Source: Brucella pseudogrignonensis (lineage in GTDB: Bacteria; Pseudomonadota; Alphaproteobacteria; Rhizobiales; Rhizobiaceae). From it: a stretch of 64,000 nt of DNA. The stretch spans positions 157,831-221,830 of the forward strand of contig NZ_NNRM01000046.1 of the NCBI RefSeq assembly GCF_002252525.1. The letters are read 5' to 3'. The notes beneath the pieces were generated by a model. That model saw only the letters and a program-made list of their open reading frames with translations, had not been told where the DNA came from and did no database searches. The first letter of the stretch is position 1. Each line of letters begins with the position of its first letter. Below are positions 27,052 to 36,362 of the stretch, piece by piece. A program made the position numbers and the translations under genes.

Positions 27052-28850
27052 GCTTCAGCGTCTCCGATGCGTTCGGCAATCGATACGGTAAAGATGCCCC
27101 ATTGATCGGTGCGTTGTTCGATCTTGCGATAGCCCGCCTTTTCGACAAGCTGATCCATTTCGCCCTGTGTGCGGCGGCGCATCACCCATGCCTGTCCGCC
27201 GCGATGTGACGTGAGCGCGCGAGCGATCATTTCAAGCTGCGGATGCCATGGCTGGTTGGTGTAAATGAGCAGTGAGCCCGGCTTCTGCACACGGGCGAGA
27301 CCCGAAAGCGACCGGTTAATGAGCGCATTGTCCGGGAAAAGCTCATAAAGCCCCGAAACAATCGCGAGGTCTGGCTGTGGTGTGACCGTTGCCAGACTGT
27401 CTTCGTTGAACGCATCGCCTTCTTCCATATGGGCGATTGCTTCAAGACCGCGACCCTTGATGAGCTTGCGTCCAGCCAGCACATTGATCGGCGAGTAATC
27501 GCGAAGATGAATGCTGTCCGGCAATTCACCAGCACGCACCACCGCATCAATCACATAGCGACCATGCCCGCAGGCAATGTCGAGGATATTGGTCGATCGA
27601 CCTTCGCTTTCCAGCCGCCTGACGGCGTGTCTGATAAGTTCCTCAAGATGCACTTTGCGCTGGCGAATGCCGCGCCAGCCAATGGCTTCCAGAAACTGCT
27701 TGTCGATGAGCTTGCCGCCGGGACCCAAGCCTCGTGCTTCATTTTCATAGACATAATCGAGCGTGGAACCTGAATCGAAACCGGTACGACGACCAACTTT
27801 CAGACCTTCCGACAAAAGCGAGCCAAATCCGATAGAGGCGCGCGTCGATGCCCAGTAAAGGCCGCGCGGTGAAAGCAGCGGTAGCGGACTTGATAGTCTG
27901 TCAGCCTCATCGCGCGTATGGCCTGCAATATGCGCTTCCGTCAGATCGGCGCGTTGTGGTGCCTCCGCAAAACGCGCCTCGATGAAATCATGGATTAGCG
28001 CGAGTGCCGGTTTGCGATCCCTTTCGCCCAGCGTGTCATGGTAAAAACCTTTGAGCACATGGCGCTCTTTAATGCGGCTGCCGAGGTTCTCAAAAAAGCG
28101 ATGCTGTGGCGTTGGCCGCACGACAAAATCGCTGCCGGAAATGAGAAGCTGTGTCGGAACGGTAATCGCCCGCGCATCATCCACCACGCGCTTTGCCGCC
28201 TCATAAAGCTGAAGCAGAATATGCGAGGCGATGGGCCGTGTAATCAGCGGATCGGTGCGATAGGATTCAATGCGCTCCCGATCATGGGTCAGAAACTGCG
28301 GTTTGACGTAGGAATTGACGAAGAACGTGCCTTTGAGTTTCTGCCAGAGCGCGATGCCCTCTTTGGCGAAAGGCACATAAAGCTTGATGTCGAAGGCTGG
28401 CGACGCCATGACCAGCGCGCGGATATTGGGCGCATAGTCATGCACCCATGCGCTCGCCAGAACGGCGCCGACGCTCTGCGCAATAAGCGCCACGTCTTCG
28501 TTTCTTACGCCGGTTTCATTGCGGATATGGGCAACGAAACTATCGAGATCTCGGATCGAAGCACCGAAAGACGGCGAAAAGCCGCGCACGCCCGGAGAGT
28601 TGCCATGGCCGCGCGCATCCCAGGCATAGAATGCATAATCATCAAGGCCGAGCTCATCCACGAGATGTTTCACACGCCCGCTATGCTCATGGCCGCGATG
28701 CAGCAGAACGATAACGCCCTTCGGCTTTTCGGAGCGGGCAGGCCAGAAACGATAGAACAGCGAAGTGCCGTCATGGGTGACGAAATGGGATTCTAGCGGT
28801 TCACGATGTGACGCCGTTTCATGCCCCGGCAATTCTCTGCGCTGGCTCAT
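27048..28850 (-). CDS. Bifunctional alpha/beta hydrolase - SAM methyltransferase (YnbC-like)
   Basis: 600 residues. The N-terminal half (about 15-290) is a lysophospholipase-type alpha/beta hydrolase: VLLHRGHEHSGR, nucleophile elbow IAQSVGAV and a late FYHDTLGE His. The C-terminal half (about 310-600) is a class I methyltransferase with ILDIACGHGRYVIDAV as SAM-binding motif I. The ATG at 28850 is chosen because GGAG lies five bases before it. First gene of the minus-strand lipid operon and divergent from the CDP-alcohol transferase gene. E. coli YnbC has the same two-domain build, so both probably act on the same unusual lipid. Confidence 0.87.
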   Translation of the reverse strand: MSQRRELPGHETASHREPLESHFVTHDGTSLFYRFWPARSEKPKGVIVLLHRGHEHSGRVKHLVDELGLDDYAFYAWDARGHGNSPGVRGFSPSFGASIRDLDSFVAHIRNETGVRNEDVALIAQSVGAVLASAWVHDYAPNIRALVMASPAFDIKLYVPFAKEGIALWQKLKGTFFVNSYVKPQFLTHDRERIESYRTDPLITRPIASHILLQLYEAAKRVVDDARAITVPTQLLISGSDFVVRPTPQHRFFENLGSRIKERHVLKGFYHDTLGERDRKPALALIHDFIEARFAEAPQRADLTEAHIAGHTRDEADRLSSPLPLLSPRGLYWASTRASIGFGSLLSEGLKVGRRTGFDSGSTLDYVYENEARGLGPGGKLIDKQFLEAIGWRGIRQRKVHLEELIRHAVRRLESEGRSTNILDIACGHGRYVIDAVVRAGELPDSIHLRDYSPINVLAGRKLIKGRGLEAIAHMEEGDAFNEDSLATVTPQPDLAIVSGLYELFPDNALINRSLSGLARVQKPGSLLIYTNQPWHPQLEMIARALTSHRGGQAWVMRRRTQGEMDQLVEKAGYRKIEQRTDQWGIFTVSIAERIGDAEA

Positions 28851-29017
28851 CATTTCTCCTCTCAACAGGCCTTCTCCCATTTTTCGGGATGAACTCCAAG
28901 TTATTCGACCCATTACTATTGAGTAGAATAGAATGTTTGAATAAACGAGCTAAGGCCGGTCGCAAATAGCTGATTTTTACATAATCGTCATTTCCAAAAG
29001 TTTCCCGAAAGTTTCTT

Positions 29018-29623
29018 ATGTCTGTTTATCAACTTAAGTCCCGTTTCCAGAACTTGTTGAGACCTCTTGTTGTGCAGCTTGCGGCAAAAGGTGTGACGGC
29101 CAATCAGGTCACGATTGCAGCTGCACTGGTCTCAATTGTTCTTGGTGCTTTTCTTGCGCTGAACGGGAATGCAGTCTGGTTTGCGCTGGTGCCGGTCTGG
29201 CTTTTTCTGCGCATGGCGCTCAATGCAGTTGATGGTATGCTGGCACGCGAACATGGTCAGAAATCCATGCTGGGTGCCTATCTAAACGAGATCGGCGATG
29301 TGATTTCCGACGCGGCGCTCTATGCGCCTTTTGCGATCATCGCGCCGTTTTCGGCGCTGTGGACATTCGCGATTATCTTCATCGCCACGCTGACGGAGTT
29401 TGTCGGCGTGACGGCAGCCTCGCTCGGGTCAAGCCGCCGTTACGACGGCCCAATGGGCAAGAGCGACCGCGCTGTGGTCTTTGGTGTGCTGGGTGCGTGG
29501 ATCGCCATTGATGGCATTCTGCCACAATGGATGTTCTGGTTGCAGCCTGTGATTTGTGCGCTTTTGATCCTCACCGTCGTCAAGCGCATCCGCAACGGCA
29601 TGGCAGAAGCCCCGAACGCATAA
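29018..29623 (+). CDS. ynbA: CDP-alcohol phosphatidyltransferase (YnbA-like)
   Basis: 201-residue membrane enzyme that moves a phosphatidyl group from CDP-diacylglycerol to an alcohol. The motif reads N-x2-DG-x2-AR-x8-G-x3-N-x3-D-x3-D (NAVDGMLAREHG then GAYLNEIGDVISD). Two of the usual aspartates are Asn, as I remember for E. coli YnbA, whose sequence around MALNALDGMLARE is nearly the same. About six helices. It is divergent from the YnbC/D/B-like operon, sharing a 167-base promoter region. The alcohol acceptor is unknown. Confidence 0.87.
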   Translation: MSVYQLKSRFQNLLRPLVVQLAAKGVTANQVTIAAALVSIVLGAFLALNGNAVWFALVPVWLFLRMALNAVDGMLAREHGQKSMLGAYLNEIGDVISDAALYAPFAIIAPFSALWTFAIIFIATLTEFVGVTAASLGSSRRYDGPMGKSDRAVVFGVLGAWIAIDGILPQWMFWLQPVICALLILTVVKRIRNGMAEAPNA

Positions 29624-29636
29624 ACGCGGGGCTTCT
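29605..29636 (+). terminator. Terminator hairpin overlapping the end of the ynbA-like gene
   Basis: AGAAGCCCCG / CGGGGCTTCT form a 10-bp stem whose left arm lies in the last codons and whose loop holds the TAA stop. It sits between convergent genes and could stop transcripts from either side. Confidence 0.55.
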
Positions 29637-29659
29637 TCTGTCTTGAGAACTATTCGCTT

Positions 29660-30301
29660 TTAGTTTGCAGAAACAAAAGCCGACATGCTGGTGATCAGCA
29701 GCATTCCGACAGTTGCGCCTGCGTCCTGAAGACCGATGGTCTTTTCCTGAAAAGCTGCGGCCTTGCCGTGCTGGGCAACCATCGTTTTAGTCGCTTCAAG
29801 CGCATCTTCTGCAGCTTTGGCGGCGGCTGCAAGCGCATCTGCCAGTGAAGCACCCGCTGATGCTTGTGCTTCAAGCGTTAGAGCGATTGGATCAAGCACA
29901 TCGAGAAGCGTCTTGTCGCCAACCTTTGCCTTGCCGCGCTCGGCAATACCATCACGATAGGCACGCCAGAATGCGGCAATCTCTGCGGTTCCCAGCTCGT
30001 CAATACCGTCACAGGCCTTGCTTGCACGCAGGAAGCCGGTTGCGGTCAGCGTACCCATGGTTGATGGCGCGACGCGGGCCATGGTGGCACCAGCGGTGCG
30101 CAGAAGCTTGGCGATGCCTGCAGCTTCACCTTCCGCGTGGGCAGCTTCCGAAGCTGCTGCAAAGGCCTTGCTCATGGTGATGCCGAGATCGCTATCGCCA
30201 ACTTTGCCGTCCAGCGCGATAAGGAATTCGCGCTGTTCTGCAAAAAGCTGCTTCCAGCTGTCGAAAAGGTTGATCAGATCAGATGCTGTAATGACGTTCA
30301 T
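29660..30301 (-). CDS. dhaL: DhaL-type nucleotide-binding subunit of a dihydroxyacetone-family kinase
   Basis: 213 residues. The Mg-ATP site is the D-x4-D-x-D motif in LDGKVGDSDLGITM near residue 30; ATMARVAPSTMGTL and the C-terminal DAGATVGMLLITS loop also fit DhaL. With the DhaK subunit 9 bases upstream it phosphorylates dihydroxyacetone or a related ketose such as erythrulose. No DhaM-like phosphocarrier is nearby, so ATP is the expected donor. Last gene of a six-gene sugar operon. Confidence 0.9.
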   Translation of the reverse strand: MNVITASDLINLFDSWKQLFAEQREFLIALDGKVGDSDLGITMSKAFAAASEAAHAEGEAAGIAKLLRTAGATMARVAPSTMGTLTATGFLRASKACDGIDELGTAEIAAFWRAYRDGIAERGKAKVGDKTLLDVLDPIALTLEAQASAGASLADALAAAAKAAEDALEATKTMVAQHGKAAAFQEKTIGLQDAGATVGMLLITSMSAFVSAN

Positions 30302-30310
30302 AATCTGACC

Positions 30311-31312
30311 TCAAACCGCAAAATGCTTGAAGAATGGGGTGTTTGCGGAGGCGGCAACCAATGGCTCCAGTTCTTCATCAAGATGCAGCACGGAAACCGA
30401 CGCGCCAGCCATTTCCATGGACGTGGCAAACTCGCCGATCCAGACATGCTTGACCTTGACGCCACGCTCATCAAACAGCTGGGAAACCCGGCGGAACATG
30501 ATGTAAAGCTCTTCAAGCGGCGTGCCGCCAAGACCATTGACCAGAACGGCAACTTCATCGCCCTTGGCATAGGCCTGCTCGGCGAAAATACGTTCCATCA
30601 GCTCGTCGATGACTGCATCTGCGCTGGCGAGCTTCTTACGGCTGATGCCGGGTTCGCCATGGATGCCCATGCCGATTTCCATTTCATCTTCGCCGATGGA
30701 GAAGGTTGCGTGACCGATTTCCGGTACAACGCAGCTGGAGAGAGCAACGCCCATGGTGCGGGTGCGCAGACGTGCCTTGTCGGCAAGACGCGTCACTTCA
30801 TCAAGCGACAGACCGTTGGCTGCAGCTGCGCCGGCTGCCTTGTAAACAAAGAAGATACCGGCGACACCACGACGCTTGTGTTCTTCACCGACAACCGAGG
30901 ACGCCACATCATCATTGCCGACAACCTGTTTGACGGCGATGCCATCGAGATCGGCGAGTTCTGCAGCCATATCGAAATTGATGATGTCGCCGCTATAGTT
31001 GCCATAGATGTAGAGCACGCCAGCGCCCTGATCGATGGCTTTGGTGACCTGATACATCTGCTCTGAGCTTGGCGATTGGAAGACGCCGCCGACAGCTGCG
31101 CCATCGATCATGCCTTCGCCGATATAGCCGAGGAACAGCGGCAGGTGGCCGGAGCCGCCGCCTGTTGCAATGCCGACCTTGCCGGATTTGGTATTGGCTG
31201 TGACCATGCAACGCTTGTCATTATCGACAAAGGTAAGCTCGGGATGTGCCCGATAGATGCCTTCGAGCATCTCATCCACGAAATTGACGGGATCGTTCAG
31301 GAATTTCTTCAT
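30311..31312 (-). CDS. dhaK: DhaK-type substrate-binding subunit of a dihydroxyacetone-family kinase
   Basis: 333 residues from the ATG at 31312, which has GAGGAA four bases before it. The substrate-binding His sits in EIGMGIHGEPG; IATGGGSGHLPLFLGY and GVLYIYGNYSGDIINFDMA complete the ketose pocket, and VLVNGLGGTPLEELYIM is the conserved C-terminal block. Together with 29660-30301 it makes a split ATP-dependent kinase. The ABC importer genes upstream in the operon suggest a substrate brought in from outside. Confidence 0.92.
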   Translation of the reverse strand: MKKFLNDPVNFVDEMLEGIYRAHPELTFVDNDKRCMVTANTKSGKVGIATGGGSGHLPLFLGYIGEGMIDGAAVGGVFQSPSSEQMYQVTKAIDQGAGVLYIYGNYSGDIINFDMAAELADLDGIAVKQVVGNDDVASSVVGEEHKRRGVAGIFFVYKAAGAAAANGLSLDEVTRLADKARLRTRTMGVALSSCVVPEIGHATFSIGEDEMEIGMGIHGEPGISRKKLASADAVIDELMERIFAEQAYAKGDEVAVLVNGLGGTPLEELYIMFRRVSQLFDERGVKVKHVWIGEFATSMEMAGASVSVLHLDEELEPLVAASANTPFFKHFAV

Positions 31313-31335
31313 GATTTCCTCTTGAGAGTATCGGG

Positions 31336-32361
31336 TTATTTCTTGCGTTGGCGGGTGACGAAGAAGGCGGCAGCCAGCAGGATGAAGCAGCCTACGACGA
31401 GACGCTGCCATGTGCTGGGGATGCCGACGAGCACCAGAACACTGTTGATGACGGTGATGAGCAGCACACCGAGAAGGGTGCCAAAGACGGTGCCGGTGCC
31501 GCCGGTGATGCGTGCACCACCGAGAACCACGGCGGCGATGACCGCAATTTCTGTTCCAACAAAGTCGAAAGGGCTCGACTGGCGATTGGCGCAGACATGG
31601 ATGATGCCTGCAAGTCCGGCCAGACCGCCTGCATAGCCGAACAGGAAGATATGGATGGTGCGCAGATTATAGCCGAGGCGGCTCGCGATCTGGCTGTTAC
31701 CACCCATCGCAAAAATCGCGCGGCCCATCAAAGTGCGGTTCAATATCCACCAGGTCAGGATTGCAGCCGCAGGCAGCACCAGAAAATAGAATGGCATGGT
31801 GATGGTTGCGCCGGTTGCCGATTCAAACTGGAACAGCGGAAGGCGACCGAAAGCACCCATTGTCGGCGGCAGCGACATAATCCAGACCGTGCCGACAAAA
31901 GCCAGCAGGAAGCCGCGGAAGAGATACTGCGTGCCGATGGTGACGATCAATGACGGCACATTGAGGTAATGCACCAGCAGACCGTTGAGAACACCAAGGA
32001 AAATGCCCCCAGCAATCGCCATCAGAATGATGAAGATGATCGGCAGTTCCGGCATATAGGACTGCACCAGAAGCGTCAGCGAATAGACTGTCGTGGCGGC
32101 AATTGCCGTAAAGGAAACATCAATGCCACCAGCGGCGAGAATGATGAAGACACCAAGCGCAAACAGGCCCATCACCACACTGGCACGGCCAATATCGATC
32201 AGTGTCGAAGCTTGCAGGAATGCAGGGTTGATGACCGAGACAATCGTGCAGATTGCCACGAGCAGGAAGAAAGTGATCGATTCGGGGCGCCTGCGAATGA
32301 AGTCACCCAGCTTGAAGGATTGGGCTCGACCCAGATCCTGTTGATACTGCGACGCACTCAT
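31336..32361 (-). CDS. Ribose-type sugar ABC transporter permease
   Basis: 341 residues, about ten helices, family of RbsC/LsrC. The EAA-like cytoplasmic region and the AIFAMGGNSQIASRLGYN stretch are typical. It overlaps the ATPase gene by one base (start 32361) and is followed by dhaK after 23 bases. The operon contains a second, different permease at 35180-36205, so the membrane part is probably a heterodimer as in AI-2 or xylitol-type importers. Confidence 0.9.
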   Translation of the reverse strand: MSASQYQQDLGRAQSFKLGDFIRRRPESITFFLLVAICTIVSVINPAFLQASTLIDIGRASVVMGLFALGVFIILAAGGIDVSFTAIAATTVYSLTLLVQSYMPELPIIFIILMAIAGGIFLGVLNGLLVHYLNVPSLIVTIGTQYLFRGFLLAFVGTVWIMSLPPTMGAFGRLPLFQFESATGATITMPFYFLVLPAAAILTWWILNRTLMGRAIFAMGGNSQIASRLGYNLRTIHIFLFGYAGGLAGLAGIIHVCANRQSSPFDFVGTEIAVIAAVVLGGARITGGTGTVFGTLLGVLLITVINSVLVLVGIPSTWQRLVVGCFILLAAAFFVTRQRKK

Positions 32362-33923
32362 TAGGCAACTTCCTTCTGCGACGACATCATGGCTTGATAG
32401 AGCTGATCTTCGGTGGCCTGTGCAGCATCCAGTTCTGCGACGATGCTCCCTGAGTTCATAACAAGAATGCGGTCGGCATTCTGCAGAAGCTCAGGCAGAT
32501 CATCGCTGACGATGATGAGACCCATGCCAGCTTCGGCCAGCGCCTGAATTGCGCGGTAAATAGTGTCTTTTGATCCCACATCGACGCCGACGGTCGGGCC
32601 GTGCAACACCAGAAGCTTGGGGGCAATGCTCAGCCAGCGACCGATCAAAACGCGCTGCTGATTGCCGCCCGAAAGCGCGCCAACAGGCAGGTCCAGATTG
32701 GTTGTGTTAAGCCGCATCTCTTTCATCAGCGAGGCGGCGATGTTGCGGCCCTGTTTCTGGTCGACGATGCCAAGGCTGTTGCAGAGCTTCCGGAAGATCA
32801 GCGCGATCTCGTTTTGGAAGATCGACTTGTCGAGGAAAAGGCCTTCTGCAAGCCGGTCTTCCGGCACATAGCCTATGCCGCGCTCAATGGCTTCCGCAGG
32901 GCTTTTGACCTCGGTTACATTTCCTTCGAGGCGGATTGAACCGGAATGTGCAGGCACGACGCCGCTGATCGCCATTGCAAGCTCGTTGCGGCCGGAATCT
33001 GCAAGGCCGGTGATGCCAAGGATTTCGCCTTTGCGTAAGCGAAAACCGATGTCCTTGAAGCCCGATGCGGTAAGGCCGTCGAGTTTAAGTAGTTCGGCAT
33101 CGCCTGGCTGTGCCGTGCGATAGCGTTCGGCATCAATTTCCCGGCCGATCATCAGCTCGGAAAGCTGCTTCTTGGTGTAGTTTTCGATTGGTCCTTGCGC
33201 CACGCACTGGCCATCGCGGAAGACAACCGCATTGCCGCCGATGCGATAGCATTCATCGAGCTTGTGGGTCACGAAAAGCACTGCGACGCGCTCAGCGCGC
33301 AAGCGTTCAACGACTTCAATCAGATTGTCCACTTCCCGACGGGTCAGCGATGTGGTTGGCTCATCCATGATGACAAGCTTGGCGCGCGTTGCAATGGCGC
33401 GGGAAATGGCAACCAGCTGGCGCATGGCGAGCGGCAGCTCGGAAACGATTGTGTTCAGAAAGGCTTTGTCGGTCGGCAGACCAACCGTGCTCAATGCCCG
33501 TTCTGCGGTCTCGCGAAGTTGAGAAAGCTTTACGCTGCGGAACAGTCGGCCATTGCCTTCAACGAGCTGTTCATTCAGCGCTACGTTTTCAGCGACGGTC
33601 AAATTGGGAATAAGCGACAGATCCTGATAGACGGTCTCGATACCGGCTGCCAGTGACTGGATCGGGTTCAGCGAGGCATATGTTTTGCCATCGAGAATGA
33701 TCTCGCCTTCGCTGGGAGCGTGTGCGCCGGACATGATCTTGATGACCGTGCTCTTGCCGCAGCCATTCTCACCCAGCAGGTGATAGGCCTGACCAAGATC
33801 GATTGTCAGGTCGATGCCGCGCAGCGCATGAACGCCGCCAAACCGCTTATGAATGTTGCGCAGTTCGAGAAAACGATCCGGCGACCGGTCGTTGCTCGTC
33901 CCATTCGTCGTTGTAGTTGACAC
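32361..33923 (-). CDS. Ribose-type sugar ABC transporter ATP-binding protein (two ABC domains)
   Basis: 520 residues from a GTG at 33923 with AAGGAA about six bases upstream. First ABC domain: GENGCGKST, LPLAMRQLVAISRAI, VIMDEPTTSLT. Second domain: degenerate Walker A (TGLADSGRNELA), intact signature SGGNQQRVLIGRWL, and Walker B-like LLVLHGPTVGVD in which the catalytic Glu position is not conserved as DEP; this asymmetry is usual for RbsA-type proteins, though HGPT is unusual. Energises import with the two permeases of this operon. Confidence 0.9.
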   Translation of the reverse strand: MSTTTTNGTSNDRSPDRFLELRNIHKRFGGVHALRGIDLTIDLGQAYHLLGENGCGKSTVIKIMSGAHAPSEGEIILDGKTYASLNPIQSLAAGIETVYQDLSLIPNLTVAENVALNEQLVEGNGRLFRSVKLSQLRETAERALSTVGLPTDKAFLNTIVSELPLAMRQLVAISRAIATRAKLVIMDEPTTSLTRREVDNLIEVVERLRAERVAVLFVTHKLDECYRIGGNAVVFRDGQCVAQGPIENYTKKQLSELMIGREIDAERYRTAQPGDAELLKLDGLTASGFKDIGFRLRKGEILGITGLADSGRNELAMAISGVVPAHSGSIRLEGNVTEVKSPAEAIERGIGYVPEDRLAEGLFLDKSIFQNEIALIFRKLCNSLGIVDQKQGRNIAASLMKEMRLNTTNLDLPVGALSGGNQQRVLIGRWLSIAPKLLVLHGPTVGVDVGSKDTIYRAIQALAEAGMGLIIVSDDLPELLQNADRILVMNSGSIVAELDAAQATEDQLYQAMMSSQKEVA

Positions 33924-34041
33924 GTAAAATTCCTTTATCGCCGCACCGCTCGCCAAAGCGATTGGGCTGGCTGTAGGACCGACCGACGGTAATTATCGGG
34001 CGCTAATGTCTTGCTTTATGGCTGTTTTGTTGGTTCAGGCA

Positions 34042-34074
34042 CCCGGATGCAGCGGGGGCTGCATCCGGGTTTTT
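34042..34074. terminator. Strong hairpin between binding-protein and ATPase genes
   Basis: CCCGGATGCAGC / GCTGCATCCGGG form a 12-bp stem with loop GGGG. The T-run (five T) is on the plus-strand side, so on the operon's own minus strand it lacks a terminator tail and more likely stabilises the binding-protein mRNA or attenuates read-through. Confidence 0.6.
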
Positions 34075-34137
34075 GAAACCATCGCGCGAGGCTGAACGAT
34101 GTCCACGCACGATGGTCAGGCTACCTGTGCGTAACGC

Positions 34138-35148
34138 CTAGAACAGGTGTTCCTTGTAGGTCGCCTTGTCAGCAATCACCATGCCGTTGCCGATCACGAG
34201 AAGGCCTTCGCCTGCACCCTTCTTCACGCGAACGCTGTTATAGCCTTCAACGCCAAGATCGGTGCCGTCCTTGACTTCCTTCTTTTCAAGGAACAGACGG
34301 GCGAGCGCATTCATCGCCATGCCAGCCTTCTGCGGGTCCCAGAAGCCGATTGCTGTAATCGCACCGGATTCAAGTAGATCAGCTGAAGGGTTTGGCAGAC
34401 CGGTGCCGACCAGGCATACCTTGCCGCTCAGGCCAGCTTCATCGATAGCGCGGCCAACGCCGAGAACGTCGTTACCGGCAGAGGTCTGGAAGCCCTTCAG
34501 ATCAGGATGCTTGCGCAGGATTTCCTTGGCCTTTTCATAGGTGCCGTTGGCGTCGTCGAAGGATTCGTTGTTCGGATCGACGAGCTGCATGTCAGCGTAC
34601 TTCTTGGCGTTTTCTTCCGCTGCGCCAACCCACTGCATGTGCGTGCGGCTGCCCAGCGAGCCAACAAAAGTGGTCCACTTGCCGCTCTTGCCCATGCATT
34701 CTGCCAGACGCTCATTGAGCGCTGTGCCATAATCGGCATTATCGAAGGCTTCGACATCGGCCATGGTGTTGACCTGGTTGTCGGCTTCATGGGTCACAAC
34801 AACGATGCCGCGTTCCATGGCGCGCTTGAAGGTGCCTTCCAGAACTGCTGGGTCCATAGGAACGACTGCAAGCGCATTGACGCCCTTGGCAACGAGGTCC
34901 TGAACGATCTGGAGCTGCTGTGCTGCGTCAGATGTTGCAGGGCCGCTCTGTGTTGCAACCACATCAGGATTTGCCTTCTGATAGGCTTCAACGCCGGTGT
35001 TCATGCGGTCGAACCAAGGAATACCGCTGATCTTGACGACAGTTGCGATAACTGGCTTTTCCTGTGCGACGAGCGTACCCGCGCTGCCCGCGACGATTGC
35101 TGCGCCAATGACAGTGCCGGCGAGCAGTTTTTTCGTTACTGATTTCAT
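34138..35148 (-). CDS. Sugar ABC transporter substrate-binding protein (AI-2/LsrB-like class)
   Basis: 336 residues from the ATG at 35148, with GGAGGA five bases before it and a signal peptide (KKLLAGTVIGAAIVAGSAGTLVA). Periplasmic type I fold: WFDRMNTGVEAYQKANPDV, VNALAVVPMDPAVLEGTFKRA, IVVVTHEADNQ. The fold class is that of LsrB/RhaS-type proteins. The kinase genes downstream suggest a short-chain ketose, polyol or a larger sugar derivative as ligand. It lies between the two permease genes' units and is probably the most expressed product of the operon. Confidence 0.9.
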   Translation of the reverse strand: MKSVTKKLLAGTVIGAAIVAGSAGTLVAQEKPVIATVVKISGIPWFDRMNTGVEAYQKANPDVVATQSGPATSDAAQQLQIVQDLVAKGVNALAVVPMDPAVLEGTFKRAMERGIVVVTHEADNQVNTMADVEAFDNADYGTALNERLAECMGKSGKWTTFVGSLGSRTHMQWVGAAEENAKKYADMQLVDPNNESFDDANGTYEKAKEILRKHPDLKGFQTSAGNDVLGVGRAIDEAGLSGKVCLVGTGLPNPSADLLESGAITAIGFWDPQKAGMAMNALARLFLEKKEVKDGTDLGVEGYNSVRVKKGAGEGLLVIGNGMVIADKATYKEHLF

Positions 35149-35179
35149 GATTTCCTCCACGCTAACATTCCCCCAATGT

Positions 35180-36205
35180 CTATGGTCGGGTGCCTGAGGG
35201 TTGAGCACCGATATTTCCCTTTTGGCGATTGCCGAGGGTAAAGAATCCCGCGATGTCGTATTTTCCGACTGCGAGGAAGGCGAGCAGCAGCAGGCCCCAA
35301 GCGAAGTCGCGGACAAAATTGGAAAGACCACCGAAGTTGAGCAGGCTGGACATCAGCTGCAGGGCAACTGCGCTCAGGACCACGCAGATCACGCGGCCAT
35401 AGCCACCTTCCGGCTTAACACCGGCCATGACGGCAATCAGAATGGCGACCAGAAGGTAAGAACTGCCATAATCGAACTTCACGTTGACGTTGCGTGCCGC
35501 GATGATGATGCCCGCAATCCCGGCCAGCAGACCGCTGGTTGCATAGGTGGCGACCAGTACGCCGTTGCGCGGAAAACCGGCAAAAACAGCGGCTTTCGGG
35601 TTGGTTCCCATCAGCATCAGCCAATAACCGTAGGGCGTAAAGCGCACCACAGCAGCAATCAGCAACGCGACTGCGATAAAGATCAGGAAGCTGATAGGAA
35701 CCGCCAGAAACATGTCGTTGCCGATGCGCGACAGCAGATCCGGGCTGCCAACCATGACGGCACGGCCACCAGAAACAACAACCGCAAGCCCCGTAAACGC
35801 CATCTGCGTGCCGAGCGTGCATAGGATTGGCGTGATATTGAAGCGCGCAATCAGCACACCGTTGACGATACCGCCCGCAAGGCCGATCACCAGTGCCAGT
35901 CCGATGAACGCGAGGCTAAAGCCTAGCTGGTTTTCGGCGCTGGAAATGAACATCGAAACGATAACTGCGGAAAGTACGCCCGCCAGATTGGCCAGAGCGA
36001 TACCTGAAAGATCAATCCCGCCATTGCCGGCGCACATTGCCAGCATCACGCCGATTGCCAACAGCCCGATTTCAGGCACCTGGCCTGCCATCGACTGCAG
36101 ATTGAACAGGGATAGGAAAGATCCACCCGAAATATACGCGCCAAGCGCGAGCAATCCGAGATTGATGACAACTAGCATAGCAAGCTGATTGCTTGTCTTC
36201 TGCAT
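35180..36205 (-). CDS. Ribose-type sugar ABC transporter permease (first gene of operon)
   Basis: 341 residues, about ten helices, family of RbsC/LsrD. ALANLAGVLSAVIVSMF and the LMLMGTNPKAAVFAGFPRN loop (equivalent to the EAA interface) are seen. It is the promoter-proximal gene, 203 bases from the divergent LacI-type regulator, with palindromic operators in between. The arrangement permease-SBP-ATPase-permease-DhaK-DhaL is unusual in placing a permease first. Confidence 0.9.
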   Translation of the reverse strand: MQKTSNQLAMLVVINLGLLALGAYISGGSFLSLFNLQSMAGQVPEIGLLAIGVMLAMCAGNGGIDLSGIALANLAGVLSAVIVSMFISSAENQLGFSLAFIGLALVIGLAGGIVNGVLIARFNITPILCTLGTQMAFTGLAVVVSGGRAVMVGSPDLLSRIGNDMFLAVPISFLIFIAVALLIAAVVRFTPYGYWLMLMGTNPKAAVFAGFPRNGVLVATYATSGLLAGIAGIIIAARNVNVKFDYGSSYLLVAILIAVMAGVKPEGGYGRVICVVLSAVALQLMSSLLNFGGLSNFVRDFAWGLLLLAFLAVGKYDIAGFFTLGNRQKGNIGAQPSGTRP

Positions 36206-36221
36206 GGTCTCCTCCTACCAT

Positions 36222-36232
36222 GTTTAGTAAAC
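36222..36232. promoter_or_regulatory. Operator-like palindrome GTTTAGTAAAC
   Basis: Odd palindrome GTTTA-G-TAAAC 17 bases before the permease start. Its mirror GTTTACTAAAC is at 36352-36362 and a shorter GTTTTAAAC at 36331-36339. The pair flanks the divergent promoter region and fits a LacI-family repressor binding both sites. Confidence 0.65.
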
Positions 36233-36351
36233 AAAACTGTTATTCACTAAATAAATGACCAAGAGGTTAGGGCTTGTCAAGCGCAATATCGGGGAATTAT
36301 GGTTGCCTAACAGGTGGAATTACCCTAATCGTTTTAAACAGTAGTGGTTCT

Positions 36352-36362
36352 GTTTACTAAAC
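36352..36362. promoter_or_regulatory. Operator-like palindrome GTTTACTAAAC
   Basis: Same palindrome as 36222-36232 on the opposite strand, 46 bases before the regulator's ATG. The 130-base spacing between the two would allow looping by a dimer of dimers and autoregulation of the regulator gene. Confidence 0.65.
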
